64,000 nucleotides of DNA, from NCBI GenBank assembly GCA_023053545.1, contig JAKZAN010000004.1, forward strand, positions 10,602,001 to 10,666,000, in the 5' to 3' direction. This DNA comes from Lepidurus packardi (taxonomy: Eukaryota; Arthropoda; Branchiopoda; Notostraca; Triopsidae). Both the position numbers and the translations under genes were made by a program. The notes under the pieces were generated by a model. The model did not search any database, had not been told where the DNA came from, and was given only the letters and a program-made list of their open reading frames with translations. Shown piece by piece: positions 47,080 through 60,404 of the stretch. Position 1 is the stretch's first letter. Each line of letters begins with the position of its first letter.

Positions 47080-50000
47080 AGGGGCAATCAAAGGCCGTGG
47101 ATACAATAGACTTGATTACTTGACGTGGAAAGCGGTGTTGCCTCGTTTCCTGCATCTTTTGAGGGTTAAAGAATAGGCCAGTATTTATTGAGCGAAAGTA
47201 ATGGGGTGAGAAGGGTTGCCAGCCGGCAGCAGGGCACTCGACCTCTCTCTTTCTATCTCTCTCTAAAAGTCAAGTCAGCCATGCTGAAGGAAAGCTCTCG
47301 ACGACTTCCAGTAACCTTGGAAAACGGCCAATTCAAGTTTCTGGCTGTTTTAACTGGCTACGGATGAAAGCCCTTATTAGATTTTGGCTAGAATAACCCT
47401 CACAGTAAGCTTTATATAAAGGCCAAAGTGTTTCGCTAACCCGACTAGTCACTTACTTACGAGTCTTGGGGCCCTTGACCTTTCACTACTTTCAAGGCCA
47501 AAAGGGTATTTCAAATTAGCCAAACAAAATCCCAATTTTCCAGCAGTGTTTTCTTACCACTTATTTTGCATAATTATTTGATTATATTTAACCAGTAAGC
47601 CTTCAACTTACTACCACTTTAGACATCATGCTAGCGTTACTGTTTTCTGACAATAAAATCGATTTCCTTTCATAGGTTTTTTATTTTTCATCTATTTTTT
47701 ATAGCAGGAATTCCTGGGGGTCACAAGCTATTGCTAGGTTAATCTTAGACAAATACGAGTTGCATAATTAGGGAAACTATACTGGTAAATGTAGGAATTT
47801 CGAAGCTAAAGCGTTTAATATCGATTTGTAGTAGATCGATGTATGCTATATCGATTATACATATTGAATGTACACAAATCAATTTCTGGTAATTGTAATT
47901 AATGAATAAGAACTATCTCTTGAATTTATATAGATTTAGGGTATCGATTTTTATAGTATAACGAATTAATATAGGCATTGATGTCTGGGAATTATAAAGA
48001 AACGAACGAAATGGGAATATAGTTTCTGTTTTTACGTACTATTTTCTTGCGAATATATACCCATTTGTCCTATATGTATGCTATGTAGAATTTATATAGA
48101 TCGATTCCTAGTAATTCTAGATAATGAGTGAGGAACTATTTCCTGAATTTATGTAGGTTTATGATACCGATTTGTTTATTGTAGCGAATTAATGTGGACA
48201 TTGATAAACAAATGTAAATTTGTAAATGTTGTACATTTGTAAATAAATGAACGAAATTGGAATTTATTTTCTGTTTTATAAATTACTTTCTTGCATATGT
48301 ATTATGGATTTGTTATATCGAATAAAAAACTTACAGAATTTGTCCAACAAGTATCGATTCTGTGACTTGTCAGTAATGGAATAAAGAAAGCACTTCTCAC
48401 GCATCTTAATCTTAAGGATTAGACCACATTTGGTTCCGAAAATTGTGCAATAGCAACTGCAGCTTTGGCAGCTGTCGGCCAAGTTTGGTTCCGCAAATTT
48501 TAATAACGAATAATTCAATCCCCACAACTATTTCGTAGCTTTTCCAGTCAACTTTCTTCCAGAAAGGTTAAAATACCAGTTTTTGCCTGTGAATAATTCA
48601 ACTCCTCTCTGCAGCTCGAACTTCGCGTCACTAAGCGGCTTGCACCTTCAATTTCAAAATAGAAGCCATACTTCTATTTTTTAATACATATTTTTTATTT
48701 TTAATCATCCTCTGCTACTGAGAAGCTTTCCTTACTACATTTTTGTTCCACCTTAACATTTTTGTCGTTTTCTTCCTCATCCATATTCACACATCAGCCA
48801 AAGTTGTGTGGGGAATGGTGCCTCCCAAGGGTTTACACGAAATGACAAAATGCTTAACCTGCTTTAATTATTTCTTCGCGGAAGAGAAGAAGACGAAGCG
48901 GAAAATAACCCCAAAAATAGGGTTTTTCCCTTATCAATTTTCCAGCATAAAACCACACATAAGATGGTTAGGATTTCTGCGTTCGTCTCGCTACTACAGC
49001 ATAGTAAACTAAAGCTTCACGTCGGAACAAGAAATCCGAAACTCGAGCTCGAATACAAAGAAATGGGGGAAGAGGAAGAAATTTCTCAGTCTCAATTCTC
49101 AACGCCAAAAGACCTTTACCTACGGCCTGTTTTCTCCAAATCTCCTGATACCCACAAAAGGCAGCAAGGCGAAACAAGAGCTTCCAAAAGACTGCCACAT
49201 TTCTTCGTAGATCGTCTTCCGCCCACCTAAGGAAAAGGTCGCGTTCTATGGAAGAAGGAGTGTCAACATCAATTGCGGCAGTGATGGGAGGCGAAGGACA
49301 GTGAAGAAAAGGGCTCCATACGGCGAAAGGTTCCCTCTCGGAACCGAAATTTCTGCCGCAATTACAGACCGATACGGGACGAAGAAGAATAGCCCCCGGA
49401 CCCAAGCGGTCGTTCGTCGCGCTTTCCTACCCCTCAGGCTAAGACCGAAAAGGGAAGAGTATCTTCTTCTCCTGTTTTCAATTTACAGCTCTTCGAAGAA
49501 CCCGAAGCCAAAACCCTCCCCAGAAAAGCCCAAAGCTTTCCTGGGGGGTGGGGTTAGTCGTCTTTGCACGTCTTGCCTGAGGAATCGATAACAGTTCTTC
49601 GTTATCGCATGGGCCCATAGCATTGGCATCTTCTTTATCCTCCTTCCCCTTAAACCAAAGTTGCAAAGGATACAGAGAAGAAAAGCTTTTCAACAATATC
49701 TTCTGCTCGATTGTTGCTCAAGCGTCTAAAGCAACAGGGCCACGCCAACCCCCTTCTGTTGGCGTTGTTTTGTTGGGTCTAGGTTGCGAAGACACTCATA
49801 TCAGGCAGCCAGAATTGTCTAGGGGCTTTAGACACGCATTCAAGCGCGGTTCGGAAACCAAATGCCTTGAAAAATAATGCCAACAGTCAAAAATTGAAAC
49901 CGCATAAGGGATGGCAACAATGAAAAGCGGCAGGCCAAGCCACTGGGGACCGAGGCTTACATGAGGCACAAGGCCGGCGTGCAGAGACAGGTCCCAACCG

Positions 50001-50480
50001 AACGTTTCCACCGTTAGGTATAGAGCAACGTAAAAGACATGATTAAAAGACAAGCGTTATTTATGATTTTTTTTGTGTGGTAGAAAGAGAACTTCAAAAG
50101 CTATTTCAAGTTTTGGGAATGTTACAGCTGGGGATCATTTGGTACGAGCAATTGGGTCAAAGGGAAACCAATAGTTTAAAGGTCAGACTAGAGGATTCTT
50201 TTTTTTTCGCATTTCTGTGCTTCTATCGTAGCATTTCTAGTCCTAGCCCAGTCCATTTAGCTCACATTTTTCTAAGCTTTTTTTTTCGGAGAACAAATTC
50301 CGGGAAGGCCCACTGACCACGAGATCCTTCCTCGGAATTTGGTTTTCCATGTTGTTTTTCTAGGAAGGGAAGTAAGCACAATAGAGATATCAATTATAGA
50401 TTTAGATGTGTAAAGATATATCTAGGAACAGACAGGGCTAAAATCTATTTTCTCGTTGTAATTTTCTTTCTATTATGCGC
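47080..50480. other. Gene-free stretch to the right of the transposon
   Basis: A pyrimidine (CT)n-like run lies at about 47,240-47,264. The open frames at 48,968-49,405 (-) and 49,301-49,591 (+) overlap each other, have no family resemblance and are not called. The AT-rich repeat at 47,840-48,300 is listed separately. Confidence 0.5.
47840..48300. repeat. AT-rich tandem duplication, period about 222 bp
   Basis: Two diverged copies share the order gtatgctat, tcgatt/tcaatt, ctggtaatt/ctagtaatt, gaactat, cgaattaat, cattgat, aacgaaat, ttctgttt and ctttcttgc. Copy 1 starts at about 47,841 and copy 2 at about 48,076 (the internal word at 47,879 pairs with 48,101). There is no coding sense. Confidence 0.6.
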
Positions 50481-50484
50481 GAAA

Positions 50485-50698
50485 TAATAACTAAGTTAGT
50501 AAAGAAAGAAACTTCACAAAATAGTCACGCCATGACACGTCCGTGTCGCTACGACACGCTCGTGACGGCATGACACAAAGTTTGCACGCCAACAACTTGT
50601 GAATAAAAACTTTAGAGCAAATTTAATCACTTTAACAATGCTGCAGAATAAATCTTTTCAGTCTCAACTTGTGATTTTGATAGCTATTTGCTCTTTAA
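50485..50698. repeat. Short relative of the transposon ends
   Basis: The right end gatagctatttgctct followed by TTAA (50,695-50,698) resembles the THAP transposon's right end (ggtggctattgccct then TTAA). The inside carries cgtccgtgtcgc and gtgacggcatgaca in place of the CRE-like core seen in the other copies. The left side (taactaagttagtaaagaaa) resembles 29,090-29,110. It is non-coding and probably a miniature element or relic. Confidence 0.45.
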
Positions 50699-51532
50699 CA
50701 GCACCTTAGGGATCAACATCACAGCGACGGGGCGTGTCCTCGTTTATCTCTGGAGGCCTGAAACGTCTTCGCTAACCGTTGTTGTCTCTATGTTTTGGGG
50801 AACTTTGGAGAGATAAATATGTCGGACCCATTTTTCTCTTCTTAATGTTAATATTTTGTTTCTGTACCCCTTCTGGAAAGCATTTAGCGAGAAAGGTCAC
50901 AGGGCACGAAGGTCGTACATCACCGTGCTTAGCGAGGGAGCTCTAGTGCTGCCATCTCTCAAACCGTCTTTCTGGATATGAACAATGCATGGGTAAACTA
51001 TATGACAAAAAGATTAGGTAGGGTAGGAGGGAGAACACCGAGCAAGTATAGTTTTTAGCCAAGGGGCTCTTTGAACATAAACTTCCGATAATGAGGGGGA
51101 GTAGTGTATGTTTAACCTTTGGAGGAAAAACACACAGGGACAGGGGTAAACGAGGAAAATTTTAATGAAGCATTTTGGAAGGACTTGGAAAAGCTTTGAA
51201 ATAAGGCATTTCATTAAGCGAGGAGGAAAATTAATTACACTGATGCGCCCCCAGGATAACTTCTTTTATAGCTTTTAAGCTATGGGTTTGCGAACAGGAA
51301 AACCCCTGTTGCAAATTCCAAGTCCGTTCTTGGGGAGATTCTGGTTCATGCAAATGATCTTCGCAAGAGTAAACACACAAGTACACGAACCCTAAACTGA
51401 ATTTTTACTGGCACCCAAGGTTCATTTGCAAAACTACTCATGGAACGTCACTTCAAACCAGGGGTATATTATCATAATGTTATAAAAATATTTAAAGAAA
51501 TCTTACGTAAACGGCGTTATATTTAAAGAGCC

Positions 51533-52300
51533 ATAGCTAATAACCCACTAAAAGGCAAATTTCTCTTTAAAATATAGAACAAAACATTCAGTTTCTAGGA
51601 ATACCTTCTTTGCATCATCCGAGGAATAGCAATTAAGTATTAAAAAAGGAAATTTCACGAACGATTGTCAGCGTGGCTTTCCTGACGCCATTGACGTATC
51701 AGTATCCCTGGCGGGCAACGCGACACAAGGACTACGGTGTACCCGACTTAAGGACTAGGTTAGGTTAGAACTAGTTTAGGTTAGGCCTAGTTTAGGTTTG
51801 AACTAGTTTAAGTTAGGTTAGGTTAGAACCTCGACTTAATGACAAGAAACCCCAACTTAAGGACTAGGTTAGGTTAGGGGTGTGTAGTCCATAAGTCGGG
51901 GTTTTTAGTCCTTATGTTGGGGTTCACAACCCTTAAGTTGGATGCACTGTAGTCCGTTTGTCCTTATGTCTACCTTCCCTCTGGCGCCGGAGAGCTTTGT
52001 TTATCGTGTCAAGCGCTGGAACTGGACAGTTTTGAAACTGAAACTGGACTGGACGCTTACTGAACAGTAACGTGAACAGGTTACTGTTCAGTAACCGTGG
52101 AAGCTAGCGCAGTAGGCCACGGCATGACCCGAACTTTGCATCCCAATAACTCATGTACGGCTATTCGGTTCATCCTTGGAATTGGTAGGAATGAGTAAAA
52201 ATGCGAGTATTTTTAGAGCAATTATTAGCGTAAAACTTTTTCGAGTAAAAAATTCGTATTTTTTAATACTTCAAAAGACTATTCCTGTTTCTAAGTTTTA
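51533..52300. repeat. Relic repeat with left transposon-like end
   Basis: TTAA at 51,533-51,536 is followed by agagccatagcta, close to the transposon left end (agggcaatagccac). Further in, gtggctttcctgacgccatt (about 51,673) and ggccacggcatgacccgaac (about 52,114) resemble segments at 60,415 and 60,505. The TTAGG-rich palindrome at 51,745-51,960 lies inside. The right end was not located. Confidence 0.4.
51745..51960. repeat. TTAGG-type repeats with a large inverted repeat
   Basis: GGTTAGGTTAG tracts recur at about 51,758, 51,780, 51,815 and 51,868. Around them aaccccaacttaaggacta (about 51,849-51,867) is matched inverted by tagtccttatgttggggtt (about 51,907-51,925) with one mismatch, so the region can fold into a long hairpin. 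TTAGG is the common arthropod telomere unit. Confidence 0.6.
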
Positions 52301-52330
52301 CAATGAATATTTGAGGTTATTACAACAAAC

Positions 52331-52396
52331 ATTCAAAATTATCCAATAAAATATTCAAAATTATCCAATAAAATATTCAAAATTATCGAAATGAAT
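52331..52396. repeat. 22 bp tandem repeat
   Basis: The unit attcaaaattatccaataaa plus two bases is repeated at 52,331, 52,353 and 52,375, the third copy diverging at its end. It is AT-rich and non-coding. Confidence 0.7.
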
Positions 52397-53974
52397 ATGC
52401 CGAATTACTACGCATATTATAAATAGTCCCCGAATATTCTAAGTCACTTTTCTGGTACAATTTCATCACCTTCGGGAACTACTGATTTCAAAACTGCAGC
52501 AAATTGGAGTGATTTGTGTGAAAAGTTACAAGAAGGTTAAACAAGTCGCGACCATTCCAAGGTTTATCACTTTAGCATTTGACACAAGCGAGCACCCAAA
52601 AGAAGAGGGAGTAGCGTTCGAATTGGAGGCGTCCGTTGTTGCAATAGTCAGTTTCACATGTCGTAAAACGTGCATCTTGTCTCCGAAGATCCAGCATGGC
52701 TGAACCAATGGGGTTTCCAAAAGATGACCAACTCCCTCCCCTCTTCAAACCGGAAAACTCCGCCCTTCGGTAGTTCTAGGAAAGAAATAGCGCAGTGATC
52801 CTAAGTTGTCCGGTTAATACTCTTCGGTTCTGCTTCTTTTGGGATATTATTATAGTCCTGAACGAAGAGGTCAAGTTTCCATAAACTTTTCTATTCTCAC
52901 TGCTGGACTCCTCTTCTTTTTATGTCTTTTACTCCGGCCCGACTGCCTTCCGTCATAGATCTATGAAAACTGACGGAATTTCTCCCAATAAAACAGGTGG
53001 AGAGATGAAAAATACTTGGGGACACTCCCTGGGACTGCTGTATATATATGACCAGCACTTTTGGATAGGACTCCATTGTTTGCCCAGAACGCTTGGCAAG
53101 AATTTTGAAGACGGCCAAGAAAATGCTTTTGTTGAAGGTGGTGGGGGGTGAGAGAGGGGACAGAACACAAACCCTTGGAGCTTTAGAAAGCCGGGAGGAA
53201 ATCTCCCATGGGGTTTTCGAAGGAAGTCTTGGATGTTCCTGGAATAAAGTCAGGAAAATGGGCAACCGAATGGGGGAGGAGCTTATTTTCGAGTCCGTTG
53301 GCATAGCTTTTGTACTAGTACTTTCTCCTTCATAAGCATGACTATTAAAAAAGCTTATGCTGTAAGAGCTTTATGGCTGAGAAGTATATGGATTTCTTCG
53401 TAAGATTCCTTGCAGGTTTGATCACTGGCTGACTTTGCCAAGATTTTCTTCCTTGCTAACACTTTTATTCTTACTATTTATTATTTTTTATATTCCAGTA
53501 CTAAAAGTGACATGGTCTACAGCAAAGGCTTTTCCTACGACGTCTTTCCTTCCGGGATTGTTCCTTGTCATTCCAATGTATAGACGCCACTTTCTTACGA
53601 CATCGCACTGATTTTTATGGCAGCTATAGCTGTTAAAGCTAGTTGGAGAGGAGATAGGCTTATTAACACAGACATTCGCAAATCTAACTCTTATTTTGGG
53701 CAAAAATCCCGAAATAAAACGTCTTTTATGCCATTCATATCCTTCATCGGAAAAATAAAAGCAAATTCGCAGTTCTTTCAGAAAGAAAAGACCTTGTAGT
53801 GCTAGAAGGAGCAAAGAAAAGGTGAATTTAAGAAATTTCTTAATTTTCATTAAGAAATTACCACTTATTTAAATTATAAGCTTTCCTTACCATGCAAAAC
53901 CAGATTTTCTTACTTAAGGCTCATTCGATCATTTTATACAACTACTAAATTAAAAGCTCTTCGAAAGAATTTCT

Positions 53975-54825
53975 GTAGGTAGCATAGGTATACTTACCAT
54001 AATAAGGTATACTTAGCATCGATAAGACGTACTTAGCAAAAAAGTACACTTAGCATCAATAAGCTAAGTATATAAGCTTATTGATGCGAAAGATTTACAG
54101 ATGGCACTGATACCTGCTATTGTTTTGTGAAAGCCTTGCATAAGAAAGTGAAAAAGAAACATAGCTAATAGCTGGTAAAGTTTCAATGCTTTTTTGCTGC
54201 TGAAAAGTACCACTTATCACCACAGTTTGCTGTAGCAGCACAATATCCCAAATCGAGGCGTCGAACTTTCGGAGCCAGATTTCTCGAAAACGGCTTATTA
54301 CGTCAGCTAAGCCATTTAAAAACTATTTAAAAGCTATTTAGAATAAAAGTTTTCTTTCCTTAGTAGCGAATGCACACTCAAAGGACATCTTTAGGCAACG
54401 TTTTTTCACATAGTTGCAAACTTCCTTTGCATGTTACTAAGTTATTATTCATTAGAAAAAAATGTGGATTGGTTGTGCAGCAGCTGTTTGTATGCTCAAG
54501 CTTACTGTCAAAGACCATTTTCAAGAAATATGCTGGTTTTAACGAAAAGTTGTTCCGAATTTCCCCCTGCTAACCGCCTATCCCAAGCTAAAGGATACGG
54601 GAGCCTTCCCATGCTAACCGCCTATACCGAGCTAAGGTACACGGGAGTCGTCCCATGATAACCGCCTATCCCAAGCTAAAGGATACGGGAGCCTTCCTTT
54701 GCTAACCGCCTATACCGAGCTACGGTACACGGGAGTCGTCCCATGATAACCGCCTATCTCAAGCTAAGGGATACGGGAGCCTTCCCATGCTAACCGCCTA
54801 CACCGAGCTAAGGTAAACGGGAGCC
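53975..54825. mobile_element. Copy 2 of the tandem-ended TTAA element
   Basis: This is homologous along its length to 29,185-29,837: acagatggcactgata near 54,098, then gcaaacttcctttgcatgtt, gtatgctcaagcttactgtc and aacgaaaagttgttccgaat. The right end is a six-unit tandem array with period 44 bp (starts 54,568, 54,612, 54,656, 54,700, 54,744 and 54,788). Units alternate between two types, so the true period is 88 bp. The flank after the last unit is TTAG rather than TTAA, and the left end is scrambled into short gtayacttagca repeats (53,985-54,080), so this copy is decayed. Confidence 0.65.
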
Positions 54826-57800
54826 TTAGATGTTCAGCACAAAGGATGGAATTTTGAATTTAAACTTCTGCATTAGCTTCCAGCGTTAATTCGTAAAGAT
54901 AAACTTAATGAAGTTGCTTTAATGGGGCTTTGGGAAGGTACTAAACTCGCACATTTTAGGGCTATGTTAGAAAAACATCTCCCGTCTTGGAGATTACCCA
55001 AGACGTTCGTAAAAGAACCTTATTGCTCTTTAAGATTCCATATTCCATTTCGCAGGACGAAAAGGAGGCGGAGCTAAGAAGTATCTCTTCCTAACCCCTC
55101 TCTTAATCTATGTGACTTTGCCTGTGTGTTTCCGCAATCTCTCTCCAAACCCACGCAGTTCTATGTGCTAAATAAGCTGCGTGAATGGGCCATTTCTCAA
55201 ACCCAGATTCAAGTTTCATGCAGTAATGCGGCAGTGCTGATGAGCCTACGTAGCTTTTAGGCTTGTCTTGACATGTCCCCTCTAGTTCCTTACGAGGGGG
55301 ACCCCTAATTGCATCTACCAATGATCCTAAAACCTTCATGACTATTTAGTGATGATTAAATCCTTCCTCTCTTTCCTCTCCTTTATCTCCTATAATATTT
55401 TTCTTAAAACGAACTATTTCTGCTTAAAATTCCTTTTGCTTATTATTACGTCATCCCCAAACCAGAACCCCCCCTAAAATATGAAATTTACAGGGAAAAG
55501 CGACAACCCACTGTTTTAAATTGCCTTGTTTATGCCTCCTAACAGCCGCCAAACCCAAATTTGCCTCCATTTGCAGGAGTTTTTCGGGGGTTCAGGGTAG
55601 GTTGAGCACCACACATACTCAATTACTGAAACGGTTGGTGGCCTGCTGTGCGACAAACTTTGCTTTCCGCTGGAATTAAGCTCCGAATGTCCCCTCTTCC
55701 CCCAATCATTTTCGCTTTTTTTGCGGCAAATAAGTTTCGTAAAACCCGATGAACCCCAAACTGAAAATGTTTCAATTGCGTGACACTAGAAGCTCGCCGG
55801 ACTCTACGGTATCTGGTCTCTTCCTGCCCCGAATTACCTTGTGAGTTGCACCTAATCACTCGCTCTTTTTAACCCTTTTTGTCTTTTTTTTTAATTTAAC
55901 TTCTTGTAACGATATTTGGACGCTTCAGAACCGCATGCAGCAACGGATTGTAATTACCCGGTTGGGTTTTTGCATGGTACAGATGGGGCGATAGCGCGAT
56001 AGTGCGATACATTCCATTCTTATTATCCCGTGCGCGAGCCCATTTGCCTGTCAGTGAGCGCGGTGAATACGATCCCTTACCCTTGCAATTTTCCATCAGA
56101 TCTTCTGGGAAACTCCCAAAAAATAAAATAAAAAAAAAGAATAATTACTTGCAGCTTTTCCGCTATATAGTACCAGCCAAAGGGGCTTGACGAATGACAA
56201 ATGTCTACAAGTACAATCCTGGATGGCTTTAACTCGGAACAGCAAGACAAATGCTAAGCTGGAGACATATTTCACGTCTTTTCTCCTTGCACAAGTAGGT
56301 CTTACTTCTTTTTTTTTCTCCTCTTCGCACACACAAACAAAGATCTTATTAAACCTGCTATTCTTCTCCCACCCCTCTACCTAAAAAATATATGCTGCTT
56401 TATCTCTGCTTCCTTTCATTATTTTTTCCTTTTACCAACACCAACCCTCGGTGTATTCGTATTATAGATTGTATTTTATATTGTCTCGGATAACTGACCT
56501 CCTTCCCCTTTTCTAGGGTAATTAAACATCCTTTTTACGACTATGAGGGTCTACGCGTGCTTTTTTTTTTGTATCTTATGTTCTCCACGCAAGAGGGCAG
56601 GGGAGGAGTGGGTTGGAGCGGGGGAGGGGTTAATGATGATAAGGGTACTTACTCTAAAACGAAAGAGCACGCTGTTTTCAGCTACGTGTCCTCATGCGTG
56701 CAGGAAGCATTTATTAAAGAAAGAGGTTTGTTTAAAAGGCATCGATTATCCAAGAGAAGAATAAAAAAATCGCTTAAGGAAAGGAATCTTTGAACTGGAT
56801 TGGATTTGCAAATAGGTTCGGTGCAATCACACGCTTTTCTATTGGTTTTGTATTACTTTGTGCGTTATTTTGATACCTTGAACTGAGCCAGAACTTGAGT
56901 TCTTGTCTTAATGTAAATTAGTGACTAGTTGGATCAATCCTCTGATCATTTCCGACACAACAACAGCGTCACCTTGGGGTTCCGGGAAAAGGGCGAGGAT
57001 GATCCGTTATTGATGCCCTGGACAATAAATCATGAAAGTAAAACGAGTCTTAGAAGTTTTCCTTTGGCTGGTATACCAGTATCGGATGTTTTGCGTCTCC
57101 TCCACCTTTTGCCAGCTATCCTCTGTTTCTTTCTGCAAGTTCGCCAGCAAAACTTTTGGGACCGAACGGAAATAAGGCAAATCCTACGCGGTAACTAGGA
57201 GGTTCTTTCTTATCAGCAAAGGACTTTTTAAGCTTCCCATCCCTTTATATGACTCCCAAGAGACGACAGACCGACCCATTAGCTTCCACATTTTATAACG
57301 AAAGGAATCTCATTGTGTGCTCTGCCTATAGGCCAAGTTCCTGTGCCAAAAGTCCGCCATTTCACGGACAGGAGTGAAAAACTGGACATTCAAAAGAATC
57401 CTATTAGATCAGCTGACTAACCAGTACAGGATTTTCGTTCCCAATCTTTGGTTAACTTGATTACTTTGGGTTGAATTCGATGTCAGGTTTTCTATTCCTC
57501 GCACAGTTATAGATGGCGTAGTAAAGGAATAAATGTGTTCTAAGGAAGGCGCGAGGTAAACGCAAGCCGGAGTAGACGGATGTGTCCCGTTTAGGAGCAA
57601 CATTAGACCGGCTCCATTTCAAAAATTCATTATTGAGTCGTCGTGGCATTTAGTGAGGCAGGCCCGAACTAACGCTACAAGTTCCGGCCTGACCTTATTA
57701 GAAAGGTCGGCAGCTTTTAGTTCTGACAGGATAGTATACAACTTTCGCCTTGAAAGCAGACTTGGCATTGAGCAAATTTAAAAGTTGGAGAATCCGAGCT

Positions 57801-60309
57801 AGACAATTAGTTTCGAGCCCCAATTAGTGGGCAAAAATGTAGACAAGAGTGTCAGGGAACCTGGGTTTACAAGTTAGGACTTGTTTAAACGCGCTCGCTC
57901 GCAAAGATGGGAAAGTTTCTTTGTTAGCGGGAGCCGTTTCTCTCCGCGTGCCAAGGTGAGGCAGACATCAAGAGCTGAGCTTTATCCGCTCGCATCGGCT
58001 CGAATTCAAAGCATAAAACTAGGAAGAAGCCAGAAATTAAACGAAGCCACACACATTTGCCCTTCCCGCACGTATAGACTTAAGGAAGAGTGCAACAATA
58101 CCTTCAAGTGTGTTTGTGCTAACTTGTCGAACATTCTCACGTCGAAAGTTTTTTCTAGCCCGGGCTAGTTTGTTTTCCTTGTATTCTGTATCCTCTTTTT
58201 TTTGAAGGCCTTCTTTCCTAGCCCCCTTTCTAAAATAATGCTTTCATCTCGACACGAAAAATGTACTCCTTCGTATATAACCTACGCCGCAACAATGCTA
58301 TTGTTGCACAGCTCCACAGTTAACAAAAGAGGTCAACCCCAAAAAGACTTTAGTAAGCTTCCCCCAATTTTTTTTATTTTGTGTGTATGTAATGGCAAAA
58401 ACAGCAGTGGGGATCTTAATGAGCTTTCACAGTGGTTGTGAGTCTAATCGTTTTCACTGTCGCAAAGCTGCGAGCCGAACACCCAATTCTTCTCACGTTC
58501 CCAAATGTAACACAATTGCCCCCATAACGCTTCACCAGCTTGGCCCATTCAAATCTGGCCTATTAGGCGTAATTTCCTCGCTATTAGAAATGTTTCCTTA
58601 AAAAAGACTTCAAACGAATCCGACAACTTTTACGGTGGTGTTCAAGCAATTTTCTAGTACCTAACTAGAATAGACCATTTTAATGATCCGAAAGTTACAA
58701 CTGCATACATAGATTACCAGGATTTAACTACGACAATATTACGCAACACATATGTAGATTACGTACATAAGAGACAATCGCCGTACCATATGGTACTACA
58801 ATTTATGTATACTGTACTGTGTACATACACATAATGGGCCAGGCCGGAGTTGTAGTGTTACTCCGGTTTGAGTGGCAGTTCCTCAACCGTGAAAAGTTTG
58901 TGAACAGAACTAAGCAAGTGGCACGTGGCCGGGTTTCTTAGCTCTGCTCCGGCTTCCCTAATGACGCCTCACAGCCCCGGCACTCCGAGTGTTAAAAGTA
59001 CCGAATCAGCCGATTTTTTGACAATTTCAGCGCAAACGCATTTCCTCAATGTGTTACACTGCAGCTCGTATGCGAAGCTTAATTAACTCCACCTATTAAA
59101 TGGCTCCTTCCAAGTGAACTATCCTCGCAAATGAAAACCATCTTAGCCTGCGAATAATTGGCACCCAAAGTAGCCCCCGTAATTCTGACAGACGCAAGCG
59201 AAAATTACACTCAAAATTCGCTGAAATACCTTAGAATTACTTGGAACATTTTGTCCTGATCATTTCACCTCTTGCCCAATTCCATCAAGTTTCCGTCAAG
59301 ACATTCTACCCGAAAAACCTCGTTTAGAACTTGTCCCAAAAGGTTCCCAAAGCAATTAGCAAAGAAAAGACAGTACTATAGTCAGCAGGAGCACGACAGG
59401 CAGATTTTCCACAAAGTTTTCTCTCTGCGATCCCCCAAAAACAAAGCAAGTTTTCCATACAACGTGAGAGGACAATATCTCTCGCTCCCAAGACAAGGAC
59501 TACTTGTCAAAATTACTTTACTCTTGACTTGGGGAGGATGAAGCTGTTCCATAATTCAATGCCAACTTTTCTATCTTAATGACAGGTTTTGGGGTGAAAT
59601 GAAGGAAAACAATAGAGAAAAATGGTCACTTTTTTTTCCGAGACACCGAAATCCGATCCATTGCCTTTTCTTCAGGGCGCTTTTCCTTTCCAAACGATCA
59701 ATACGAAAGATCTGTATTTATGTATTTTATTTTATTTTGCTTCGCGTCTTCTTTTCCGTTGCTTCCGTTGCTCCGTACTCCACTATACTTCCTTAGTGAA
59801 GTGCAATGGGACTAAAGATAAATAAATGTGGAAAAAGTAAAAGAATCTCGCTAAGGAGAGAATACAAGGATAAATATTACAAAACTCGGTGGTCCCAACA
59901 ACCCGTTCTGGAGGCCTCTTTAGATTAGAAGAAGTAGTTCTAGTCTGTTATGCATAACGTACACAACACAACACCATCAGGCAGGCTGTTGAAGCTTAAC
60001 AATCTATCATGGCGGCGCCGAGCAAGCCCATTTTTTATCCATTTTTTTTTCGTACTCCTGTACCCTATATATGTGCAGTCCTGTGGCTGACAACCTGTCA
60101 TTTGCATAAGGTTATACCTATGAATAATGATGGTCACTGGTCGAAGACAATTCTAGGTTTAGGTTCCCTTGCATCTTGAAGGTTCCTGAAGGCCTAAACT
60201 AGTTTAAAGGCTTTATATAGTGTGAGCAAAATTAAAAAAGAAAAAAATACTAAAGTGATCCAATCGAGCTATATTCGATCTAGATACTTACTTCTTTCAC
60301 CAAGATAGT

Positions 60310-60385
60310 GTCCCATATCCCTTAGCTTATAGATGCAAAGCAGTCACAGATGGCGCTGATGTTTGTTATTGTTTACAATATAGAA
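60310..60385. repeat. Left-end fragment (copy 3) of the tandem-ended element
   Basis: The stretch cccatatcccttagctta, then gatgcaaagcagtcacagat, then ggcgctgatgtttgttattg matches 29,188-29,255. The tandem right half is missing. Confidence 0.6.
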
Positions 60386-60404
60386 GAACGAAAGTTCAGA
60401 AAAT

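Noticed and set aside
48968..49405. 145-codon minus-strand open frame
   Set aside because: It overlaps another open frame on plus, has no family resemblance and no sensible start context.
52897..53304. 135-codon minus-strand open frame
   Set aside because: Three frames are open at once here, as expected from stop-poor composition; no motif.
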